Positions 12,048 through 20,770 of a stretch of 64,000 bases of DNA are shown here, piece after piece. The DNA lies in assembly GCA_949987705.1 (NCBI GenBank), contig OX465282.1, positions 127,182,310-127,246,309 of the forward strand, in the 5' to 3' direction. The notes under the pieces are model-generated. The model was not told the DNA's origin and did no database searches. It was given only the letters and a program-made list of their open reading frames with translations. The stretch's first letter is position 1, and each line of letters opens with the position of its first letter. Position numbers and translations under genes: made by a program. This DNA comes from Thereva unica. Its lineage: Eukaryota; Arthropoda; Insecta; Diptera; Therevidae.

Positions 12048-12072
12048 TTACTATGCTTTATATCGAATTTTT

Positions 12073-12235
12073 AACAAAGCTCTCTATGACAACGCCCCCT
12101 AGCAGTGAATCTTTAAAGTAGGCGCCCCCTTGATGTAAGTGATATGTGGTTGCATTTTTATGGCGATCGGTTGAATGGTTTAGGAGTTATTAGGGAGCAT
12201 ACATACATCGAATTTTATATAGGCCTCGATTCCCA
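12073..12235 (+). mobile_element. Possible RTE-like retroposon 3' end
   Basis: The segment includes GCGATCGGTTGAATGGTTTA near 12,163, then GGAGTTATTAGGGAGCATAC, and ends TTTTATATAG. This arrangement (a GATCGGTT-type phrase, then TTTAGGAG, then an AT-rich terminus) resembles the 3' untranslated ends of insect RTE-type retroposons, as does the sequence at 60,050-60,150. No coding part is attached and the call rests on wording alone. Confidence 0.35.
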
Positions 12236-12250
12236 GATCCGACGGCGCGG

Positions 12251-12475
12251 AAGTGAGTGCGGATTTGAGACTTTGCGATTCTCAAATTCGCAGTCGCGGA
12301 TTCAATTAAATCAAAAATTCGGAGTGATGACTCACACGCTAAAGAAATACCCGATGTCGGATTATCTTAGGCGCATTTGTGGTTTCAAATCCGCAGAAAA
12401 TTTGTTGCAGATCACACTTTTACAGCGCGGAAAATGTCAAAAAGAAATCGCAAAGTGTCAAATCCGCACTCACTT
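12251..12475. mobile_element. 225-bp element with 30-bp terminal inverted repeats
   Basis: The left end AAGTGAGTGCGGATTTGAGA continues to CTTTGCGATT. It is mirrored by the right end starting AATCGCAAAG and finishing TCCGCACTCACTT at 12,475, with one mismatch in about 30 bp. Additional GCGG/TTCGCAGTCGCGG phrases lie inside. No clear target duplication is seen, so the superfamily is undetermined. It directly abuts the region of the minus-strand SINE and may have truncated the SINE tail. Confidence 0.75.
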
Positions 12476-12499
12476 CATAGATTAGAGCTCAATAGAAAT

Positions 12500-12895
12500 C
12501 CGCCTTTTGCTATAGCCTAGTCTAACTAGAGTGAAATATCGACGGCATGCTCCAGTCGGAAAGAGAGAAAAGAGACACTTAAAAGAACTAGCAGCGTCAG
12601 TAAGCTGCTCTACTGTACCCACTTGCATCTAATATTACCAAGACAGAAAGTCGACTATGTCGATCGACCAGGAGATTGGTTTCTCCATATTTGTGCTTAT
12701 GATGGCGGCGCTTTAGACGATGACAGGTAACAGGATCAAGAATGGTTGTAATGAGGGAAGACAGGAAAGAACAAAAGAATGCTGTGTAGGTGCGAGAATA
12801 GGAAGGCCTAGGACTATGACACTGCGTGGAATCGAACCATGGATCTCTGTGATGGTAGTCAGATGCCTTAACCCCCAAGATTACCAGGTCCATTT
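12500..12895 (-). mobile_element. tRNA-derived SINE, minus-strand copy
   Basis: Read on the minus strand, the element begins near 12,893 with a tRNA-like head. A perfect pol III B box GGTTCGATTCC lies at 12,838-12,828. An eroded A box lies near 12,885-12,870 (TGGTAATCTTG, which departs from the consensus). The segment AAGGCATCTGACTACCATCA is clearly related to the same part of the plus-strand SINE at 13.83 kb. The pyrimidine-rich body (GCCTTCC, CGCACCTACA, CTTTCCTGTCTTCC) also aligns with that copy. The 3' tail is not recognisable and is probably lost near 12.5 kb. This copy looks older than the other. Confidence 0.75.
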
Positions 12896-13834
12896 TGTAT
12901 AATATTCAACTACAGTCATCGATCAATACAAAAACAGTCACATTTAGAAAATCTACTCCTCTTATGGACGATATGTTTACGCAATATTCTCAGAAATTCA
13001 TATTTGACATCTGGTTCGGCTGTTAAACAGAAAGTGCAGGGATGCAAATTTTTTAATCATTTTAGTTATGGCAGCCCTTAGACTAAAAGAATCTGGATCT
13101 TGGACCGGAATCAGGGGAGGGAGTTTTAAGGTGCTAGACTTTGTCAACATTCCCACAGAAACCGATTTCTGCATATCCGAAGTCACCTTTACGAAGAACT
13201 ACGAGTTCCACATCCCTCTACGTCGTCAATGGAGTAATAGACTATATAGTATTCAGAATGCCATAAACTTCTTCGTTAATGGCTCCAAGCTCGAGGGTCC
13301 GGTGGGACGAGGAGTCTTCCCGCTAGAACTTGGGACTGATTTGCAAATCAACCAGCAAGGCGACAAGAACTGAACTGTCTACATCTTCTCAGATAGTCAG
13401 ACGGCTTTCTATCTCTGAATGCCGCAGATCTCTTAACGCTATGGCTCAGCAATTCAGGACCCTGTTCATATGGGCGCCTAGTCACCGAAAAATAAGGGGA
13501 AACTGTAAAGCTGACGAACTGGCTAGGAAAGGCACGACCGCCACTGTCGTTCCTAGAAAGGAAAGGGTTGGTGTGCTTTGGGCTACCTTTGGGCTACCTT
13601 TAAACCTTGGCCAAAATGACTTGGCCCTCTTACGATCTCAGGCGGACCACTTCGCTGCTGAGCCTTGGTAGACGAGACCTCTCAGTTACAGTGGGAGTGC
13701 TGACCTGACACTGTTTGATACGGACGCATGCAGCCCGCTTAGGTCTCGAACCCTACGATTTCTGCAGAAGCTGTAAGAATCTATACGAGGAGGAAAGTAT
13801 AAAACACCATCCCTGCCACTGCCCAACCCTAAGC

Positions 13835-14301
13835 CTCGGTAGTCTAGAGGTAAGGCGCCTGACTACTATCCCAGAGGTCCCGGGTTCGAATCCCGGCCAG
13901 CCCAAGGTCCTTCGCCTTTTCCACTTTCCCACCTACATAACTTTCCTACTTTCTTCCTCCCTCTTTGCATTCCTGATTCCTCCTGCCATAGCCTTTGTTC
14001 ATCCTTCCCAAGCGCATGTCATCGGTTGGTTGATGAGATTCAACTCGTTTCAGGAGGCATAACACTCCAGCGAGTTGTTTCTCGACGCCCCGATGCCAGA
14101 GTCGCGAAATGGTTGGGAGTAGATAGCATAAAATATCGCGGCTAGGTTGTGGCAGGTCTTCCTTCCTACTTGTCTCTCTCTCTCTCTTCTATCTATCTTC
14201 CGGCTAGAGCTGCTGTTCGAAATTGCACCTATACGAAAGAAATAGATTGTCGAACAGTACAAAGGGGCTTCCCCTAAGCCTCTAGTCTATCACATAAAAA
14301 A
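13835..14301 (+). mobile_element. tRNA-derived SINE inserted in LINE
   Basis: The element starts with a tRNA-like head (CTCGGTAGTCTAGAGGTAAG) with matching pol III A and B boxes. A pyrimidine-rich body of about 350 bp follows, including a (TC)n tract near 14,185. The tail reads ACAGTACAAAGGGGCTTCCC, then CTAAGCCTCTAGTCT and ends in ATAAAAAAA. The tail resembles the 3' ends of LINE copies at 18.2-18.6 kb, implying reverse transcription by that LINE's enzyme. AAGC flanks the insert (13,831-13,834 and 14,302-14,305). The head cannot form a normal tRNA anticodon arm, so this is not a tRNA gene. Confidence 0.9.
13840..13893 (+). promoter_or_regulatory. Pol III internal promoter (A and B boxes) of the SINE
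   Basis: TAGTCTAGAGG at 13,840-13,850 fits the A-box consensus TRGYNNARNNG exactly. GGTTCGAATCC at 13,883-13,893 fits the B-box consensus GGTTCGANTCC exactly. The spacing is within the tRNA range. The promoter may still be functional; expression was not assessed. Confidence 0.85.
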
Positions 14302-14560
14302 AAGCAGAAGGAGACGTACCACTTTTGGTGAACCTTTCTTAAGCATGCTTGCGGACATTTGAAAGTTTGGGATCCCGCAACTAAGAAGATTTATTACGTG
14401 CTCGAGGTGATTTAGCGAAAAAACCTCATTTCAACATCGGGTTCATGTGGGGTAATTATGGCATCACAATGAGCCTAACCCTTAGGCCTAAGTGTTTAAG
14501 CTGCGCATCAGCAGGTCAGCCATATCTAACCTAACCTAACCTAGTTATGTTTTCCTTGCC

Positions 14561-16440
14561 ACTGTGATCTCTCCAAAGAATTCACAATAGCGTTTTGTTA
14601 GTTGCAGCTCTATTCAACTCTCTCAACTATTTTTTAGAACTCCTTGATGACGTTATTAGTCTTCTCGTTCATTTACGTTGAAGGCTCCACAAAGTCTAGA
14701 TAAACTTATTCACGTTCGAAAAATCGTCGTATTTTTTACTAGTCTTTCTACTGAAATCAGTTTCGGTCAGTTCAAAAGACTTGTTAATGGCCAACAATGC
14801 GTAGAAGCAATTGTTATTAAAATCGACAAAGCTTTCCCTTATCGCAAAATTATAAACATTACATTTTTTATACTTGAATATGTCATTCGCATGGTTAATA
14901 TGTCGAAGTTCAAGTCGAGACTTGATAAATGAAAAACAGCTTATAACACAATTGTTCAATCAAAGTTGAAATTTTGCATCGAATCACCTTAAGAAGGGCG
15001 CAGTTATTAAAGGTGATTGAATGAAATTTAAAAGTATAACTATGTATATCTTGGCACTAAAAAAACAACAACATATGTCAAGTTTATTTCCCAGCAAAGG
15101 CATCTTGTGCGTATAAATTCAATGTTATTATATTATATCGTGCCGGCCCAACGAACGTTTAATCGTGGCTAATAAGACCACCTTGGTCGAGAAACAAATA
15201 AATTATAATGATATACCTCTGTCTACTTAATTCAAGACGCTGCTTTCTGCATGGCAGCCACACATAAAAATGTAAATTATTTTAAATAATTTAATAAAAA
15301 TTATCTCGACAGTAAATTTTTATGTTTATCCGTCATTTACCACCCAAACCGCATTATTACCTAAACCTCAAATTGAAACTTATCGCCGTCCCAATTAAGT
15401 AAGTCAATTACTTGCTCAACTTTACAGCTCCACAGTCCACTCGTTTTCTACACTAATTAAAATACAACCAATTAATTGTAATCGTACCGATGTAAGCGCA
15501 TTTGTAATTAAATGCAAAAACATACACTGTCCCAACTCGGTTCGGTGTATCGTTCACGATATCATAAAATTTTCAGCGATAAAAAATTATGAAACCCTTT
15601 CATTTAGCCAGCGCTGAGAAGCATCTGCATTAAATTAAGTGATTACCCCTTTGGCTTAAGCATCTTACAAACGCGCGCATGCGTAATCAGATAAATTAAT
15701 GCGCACACTTTATTATGTGTAAGTAGTGTCCGCCAACGTCCACTTTGGCGGTGCATATGAAGGAGGAGAATATAAAGGCGATTGTCTTTTGTGTGCTTTG
15801 AACGGGATGCACTTAAGCGTTATTATTCTGCAGTACACGGACTACTTACATATGTCGCATAAGACTGAATGTTTATAAATGGATTTGAAGCGGGATTTAG
15901 GAAAGGGCAGCTCGAGGGAGGGAAATTTGTACGGAAGGATGGACATGACAGGAAATATGGAAACACGGTATACCGTGATATGGAAAATTTTATACCAGTT
16001 TGTTTACTAAAACGTGCAGTAATTAAGGTGTAAATATATTAATCAGGTATTTATTTAAGGTAATTCCTCAAATGCGTTTAATTTCAATTTGAAATCTCAA
16101 ACTTAGGTAAATTATGTTACAGATTTAAAGTTTATGTTAACTTCGAGCTAAAAAAACTAGTTGGCTAAAAAATATAGAAACTTTAAAACAAAAAACAATC
16201 TGGTGAAGATGGTACGCCCAATGAACTTTAAATAAAGAACGCTCCAGATGAAATACACTTGCAAATAAGTCATTATTATCTGCCCATCACCTGAAATCTG
16301 TATAGAGAAGATTTATGGTATCAGTCAGGTACTGCGAAATAGGATCATAAGCTCCAAATGGTAACTGGTACTTATCCTAGAAAATTAGATAGACTAATAG
16401 GATCGAACTAGTCCTTTAAGAGTATAGTTTTTTAAGGACT
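14561..16440. other. AT-rich noncoding region
   Basis: No coding or transposon protein is recognised. Between about 15.1 and 15.9 kb the sequence has many TAATT/ATTA-type words and lacks transposon features. That is compatible with developmental regulatory DNA but proves nothing by itself. Confidence 0.45.
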
Positions 16441-17265
16441 GAGAGAGCAACTCACATGGTGAACACGGCCAAGTTAGGCCTTTTGTGTACGTACTTCACT
16501 AACAGAACAGACCATTAGCCTTCCGCAAGAAGATCCTTAGTTGACGAAGACCGAACTTGAGTGGGCCTCATAAGCTTTCTGATAAACGTTCTTCTTCTAA
16601 GCCAGATCAGATCAGGACATTCACAGAGAAAAAGTGTTGAAGTCTCGTCGTCTTCCTTGCAGAATCAGCATTCTGTCTTTTAATAAGTTGTGAAGGTGAT
16701 AACTCAACCTAGCATGGCCAGTCAGATAACCCACCATTAGCCTTAGGCCCGCTTTGTTTAAAGTGATGGTGCCTTTTAAGGCAAAGGGTCTTATAAGACC
16801 TTTAGCCTCTCTAAGACTTGGGATTGATTTCCAATAAGCTAGGTTTAGTCCCTTAATCCACTCTTCTATCAGAGTCAAAATGAAATGCCACAAAATGATA
16901 TTGGGCCCTGGACCCACGTCTCAGACCCCTCCCTCGTGAGATGTCTAGGGATCATGCTCTAGAGTACTTTTGGTCATGCTCTAGAGTACGTCAAAGCACC
17001 CTGCAACTTTTTTGGAGTAAAACTTCCACGTTCATAGTGCCTTGATGTCAGCTTGTGTATAAAAAAAGATTTTAAGGTTAGCGCTTTTCAAACTTTTCTC
17101 AAGGTTAAGCCTAGCGCAGGTCTCAATGGCGTATATTTCTATCTGGAAAACAGAAGGCCACTTACCCATTGCAATCGAGACCTTGGAGTTGGGCCCTGCG
17201 ATACCATCCTCTGTACCATGTTCCATCTTTCATCGTTGACCCATCTTTCAGTAAATCAATGGACT
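16440..17265 (-). mobile_element. LINE 3' end with RNase H remnant, minus strand
   Basis: On the minus strand the reading is GTEDGIAGPNSKVSIAMGKW, then VFQIEIYAIETCARLNLEKS (about 17,220-17,100), then an SQAAIKAL-like end (YTQADIKAL, 17,035). This is an RNase H domain of the type carried by LOA/I-group LINEs. Further on come IKGLNLAYWKSIPSLREAKG and KAGLRLMVGYLTGHARLSYH (16,860-16,690), the C-terminal region. A decayed end, IWLRRRTFIRKL, lies near 16,600, and an apparent 3' UTR with AAAAGGCCTAACTTGGCC near 16,480. Frameshifts and missing cysteines show it is dead. It lies tail-out against the plus-strand LINE starting at about 17,285. Confidence 0.85.
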
Positions 17266-17284
17266 TTAATTGATACTTTTGATG

Positions 17285-18111
17285 GTTGAGAGGCAAGCAA
17301 GCCGTTGCAGTTTGCTACACTTGAGGATCGACATAAACTGCCTAGTTTTGGACCACTAGACGATAGCTGCATAAGTGACCACAGTTTTAATGATCGTATT
17401 GTACATCCAGTACATCATTTGTGGTGTAAGATCGACAGACAGTATGGCCTCCGACAAAAAAGATGCCGAGAGGTCCCGCAGAGGTCAATTTTATCACCGG
17501 CCCTATTTCTTATCTCTATAAATGACGTACTTTCAATCCCCTCCATCCCACTTCTCACCTTGGTTGACGACGGTACCCTAATTTGGGGCGGCGTTTTCAT
17601 AACCACCTTGGCGTGGTTAGATAAAGTACAAAAAAGGACCGTCAAACTTTTCGGTGACGACACTGTTTGCTCAACCATAGACCTCTTGAGCCACCGACGG
17701 GATGTAACAGCACTGACAAAATTTTATCGCTACTATCATAGAGACTGTTCCATCGAAATAAATGCTCTCCTGCCTTCACGGCAATCTTATACACGCAACA
17801 CCAGATTAGCCCAATGGTCTCACTCCCACCACTTGCAACCCGTCTACTTGCGCCCTCAACAAAAATAGAGAGAGTTTCTAAATAGAACTACTCGTTTGTG
17901 GAATAATCTTTGGCAGTCAGTATTTCCGTGCTCTTACAACATCCAAGAGTTCAAATGCATGGTTCACCGCCACCTTCTTCAACACCCCCTGAACCCTTAA
18001 CCTAATCCCCCCGTACTAAACTTGCTGCTAAACATTGCACCATGACGTGACCAACGACATGACGGACTGGTACAGCAAAAGGTAATTCCCGAGCTTAGCT
18101 TTACCACATAA
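17285..18111 (+). mobile_element. Internally deleted jockey/CR1-group LINE
   Basis: A 187-codon open frame (17,305-17,868) is a reverse transcriptase relic. It reads VPQRSILSPALFLISINDVL (PQGSxLSP box with G changed to R), then LVDDGTL for the catalytic FADD box. It then jumps directly to the C-terminal region LDKVQKRTVKLFGDD, LLSHRRDVTALTKFYRYYHR and YTRNTRLAQWSHSHHLQPVY. The thumb region is missing, so roughly 150-200 residues were deleted in frame. The C-terminus continues with FLNRTTRLWNNLWQSVFP at about 17,880-17,930. The 3' tail ends in CCACATAAAAAC near 18,110. It is not a host gene despite its length. Confidence 0.85.
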
Positions 18112-18630
18112 AAACAACTCGACTGTGGAACAAACTCCCTCAGTCACTATTCCCGAGCTCATACATCATCCAAGAGTTCAAACGCAAGGTTCATCTCCAT
18201 CTCCTAATGTGTCTTTTTAATCTGTCTCCAGACTCTCTTTAATCTCTCTTATACGTTCACTAACCTTCGAGCTAAGCTTGCTACCAGACATTTGGCCATG
18301 ACGTGTACGCATGAAGGACTTGTAGTACAAAGGGGTTGACACCTGAGCTTAGAGTTACACATAAAAAAGTTAATTTATAAATAGAACATCTCAGATGTGG
18401 AACAAACTTCTGTAATCAGTATTTCCGAACTCGTTCAACTTTCTAGTGTTTAAAACAGGTTTAGCACCATCTGCTTCAACACCGTCTAAAACCCCATCCC
18501 ATCGTAATCTCTTCTATCCTTCAAACTAAGTTTACTACTAGAGACATTTCAAGATGATCTGAACGACATTGGTAGTATACACAAAGGGTGATACCTAAGC
18601 TTGGGGTGTCCGCATAAAAAAGCAACTGCA
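18112..18630 (+). repeat. Serial copies of the LINE 3' end
   Basis: Two further 3'-terminal copies of the preceding LINE follow head to tail. Copy B starts about 18,112 (TTRLWNKLPQSLFPSSY) and ends CACATAAAAAAG near 18,370. Copy C starts there (INRTSQMWNKLL) and ends GCATAAAAAAG near 18,625. The shared GTGGAA phrase recurs at 17,898, 18,125 and 18,397, giving spacings of 227 and 272 bp. Each tail carries a TAGTACAAAGGGG or TAGTATACACAAAGGG phrase and a CCTGAGCTTAG/CCTAAGCTTGG phrase. Copies differ by many substitutions, so the duplication is old or built from separate insertions. Confidence 0.8.
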
Positions 18631-18924
18631 AAAAACCATTTGCACTGCCAAACCCCAAAATCAAACAAAAGCTACGAGAGCAAGATCCAACATGCTAAAA
18701 TGCATTCCACTGATTCATGATCTTTATTTAGTTCACTTTAATAATGTTTCCAATAAAAACATATGACATAAACCAATGCTTCTTTTACTTGTCTGTAATT
18801 ATTTTAATTCTTGAAGAAAATTGAAGAATGAAAAATTGCTGATGTCACCATAACTTTCTTGGCAATAAAGTTTTTTGCAGGTCCTCAGGACGATAGAATG
18901 GAGCAAATAATCTTACGATAAAAT

Positions 18925-19140
18925 AAATGAACTCATACAACATCCAAGAGTTCACACAAGAATTTCACCGCCTTCTCCTCATACATCCCTCTTACACCAC
19001 TAAAGCTGTCTTATGCTTTTCTACCCCTGAGGTAAACTTACTACCACACATTGCACCATGACGTCAACCACACGACGGGATGATAGTATAAAAGGTGAAT
19101 TGATTACTACCTAGTTCAGTTTTATGCAGTACTCAGATCA
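18925..19140 (+). mobile_element. Additional LINE 3'-end fragment
   Basis: Starts with ACTCATACAACATCCAAGAG, the phrase found at 17,937 and 18,160 in the neighbouring copies. It continues through CATTGCACCATGACGTCAAC and a decayed tail ending near 19,135. It is a fourth, shorter copy of the same 3' end, separated from the array by about 300 bp of unrelated AT-rich DNA. Confidence 0.7.
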
Positions 19141-19328
19141 AGTTTTAACTATCGAAATCGACGAAACTATTTCATCGTAAGACTCATTTCCGCCTGAGGA
19201 AAACTCGCAAACTACAAGAAGACAGCTACAGTTACTCCAACTACTGCATAACTCAAAATTTATGCAGCAGTAATTAGAAACTATTAAAACTTTAACACCC
19301 AACCAATAACCGATAACTTTGAGCAATA

Positions 19329-20768
19329 GTCCAGGAAGAATAGAAAAAAAGTTGAAATAAATCTACCCTGCGATTTCTTGACACTATAATTAAGAGAAAA
19401 ATCGTAGGAATTCAATGAATGTGTTTTGGATAAAATTGGTCCAGGGCAACAGGTGGTAAAAAGCTAATAAAAGGAGCGAAAACGCGTTTTTTCACGTTTT
19501 GGGTACGAAAAATATGTTGTTTTGGAAAACAAAAAATACTACTTAATAGTGCTTAAAAAGACGAAAATTATGAGTTTTGGACCATTGATATCGGTCAACA
19601 GGTTTTTGCAGAAAAATTCAAAAACCGTTAAAAATGGTCATTTTTTAACATTTAATTATAGGGAGTGTAATTATCGTAGAACCTTGTGGCAGGGCTTAAA
19701 TTGTGGCCACTGATGGTGCCTACCTACAATAAAAATTTCATGAAAAAATAATGGTAACTTTTCGAGTAAATCTCAAAAATGTAAAAACACCTGTTTCACA
19801 AAAAAGGTTGAACAAGGCCCACAATGGTCCTAGAAATTTTTTGATTGGCATTTTGGCTCGCAAAGGGTTGCTCTACAACCTTATTTTCATGAAATGTATG
19901 TAAAGTTTGATTTAACACCTTAAAACCCCGTTTGAAAACCACCCTTTTTCCAGTTTTTTGAATTAAAAACTTTACTTTTGAGCTTTTTCTTGAAAATCGT
20001 TCTTCGACAGTTTTATTAGTTTGTTTTTCACCTATTCTACAGGTCCAATTTTATTCGGAACATATTCATAGAATTCCTACGATTTTTCTCTTAATTATAG
20101 TTTTGAAAAACCGCAGTTTTTGTTTGCTTTTAAAAAAAAGCTCAAAGAGCTCACGAAGAAAACTCAAAATAAAAGCTTTTTATTCAAAAAAACTGGAAAA
20201 AGGGTGGTTTTTAATCGTGTTTTTAAGGTGTTAAATCAAACTTTACATACATTTCATGAAAATGGGGTTGTAGAGCAACTCTTTGGGAATAAATTGGGCT
20301 CATCAAAAAAACTCTAGGACCACTGGTGGCCTTGTTCAACCTTTTTTCGTAAAACAGGTGTTTTTACATTTTTGAGATTTACTCGAAAAGTTACCTGCCA
20401 CAAGGTTCTACGATAATTACACTCCCTATAATTAAATGTTAAAAAATGACCATTTTTAACGGTTTTTGAATTTTTCTGCAAAAACCTGTTGACCGATATC
20501 AATGGTCCAAAACTCATAATTTTCGTCTTTTTAAGCACTATTAAGTAGTATTTTTTGTTTTCCAAAACAACATATTTTTCGTACCCAAAACGTGAAAAAA
20601 CGCGTTTTCGCTCCTTTTATTAGCTTTTTACCACCTGTTGCCCTGGACCAATTTTATCCAAAACACATTCATTGAATTCCTACGATTTTTCTCTTAATTA
20701 TAGTGTCAAGAAATCGCAGGGTAGATTTATTTCAACTTTTAACTACTTTTTCGCTATCTCTCCTGGAC
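19329..20768. mobile_element. 1.44-kb foldback element flanked by TA
   Basis: Two long arms are reverse complements of each other. The left arm runs from 19,329 (GTCCAGGA) to about 20,000 and the right arm from about 20,150 to 20,768 (TCCTGGAC). Long stretches match exactly, and the same short peptide frame (MENKKYYLIVLKKTKIMS...) appears on the plus strand at 19,522 and the minus strand at 20,565. TA lies immediately outside both ends (19,327-19,328 and 20,769-20,770). The left arm has about 60 extra bases (about 19,690-19,750) missing from the right arm. The central loop carries a third copy of the subterminal GAATTCCTACGATTTTTCTC motif (20,070-20,095) in the orientation of the right arm. 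No transposase is encoded; the frames look incidental. Confidence 0.9.
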
Positions 20769-20770
20769 TA

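Larger units (their letters stand above)
13030..14560 (+). mobile_element. LINE 3' half with RNase H domain, interrupted by a SINE
   Basis: A decayed non-LTR retrotransposon with an RNase H domain. The first acidic residue lies in INFFVNGSKLEGPVGRGVF (about 13,270-13,320; the usual FTDGSK is changed). The C-terminal RNase H block reads LFIWAPSHRKIRGN then CKADELARKG (about 13,465-13,530). A Cys/His motif, FCRSCKNLYEEESIKHHPC followed by HCPTLS (about 13,760-13,832), follows. The frame is then cut by a SINE (13,835-14,301) and resumes after it with RRRRTTFGEPFLKHACGH. The 3' UTR follows (GGGTAATTATGGCATCACAA) and ends in three CTAAC-type units near 14,525-14,542. The RNase H plus zinc motif suggests an I/LOA/R1-type LINE. 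The 5' part is missing. Confidence 0.85.

Noticed and set aside
13833..13904. Possible tRNA gene
   Set aside because: The A and B boxes are good, but the anticodon stem and acceptor stem do not pair. A SINE body and tail follow. It is a SINE head.
14525..14542. CTAACCTAACCTAACC resembling telomeric repeat
   Set aside because: Only three units, located directly at the 3' end of an RNase H-bearing LINE, where short tandem tails are common.
19522..20565. Identical small protein frame on both strands of the foldback element
   Set aside because: The identity is a consequence of the inverted repeat. The peptide is low in complexity, Lys-rich and matches no transposase.
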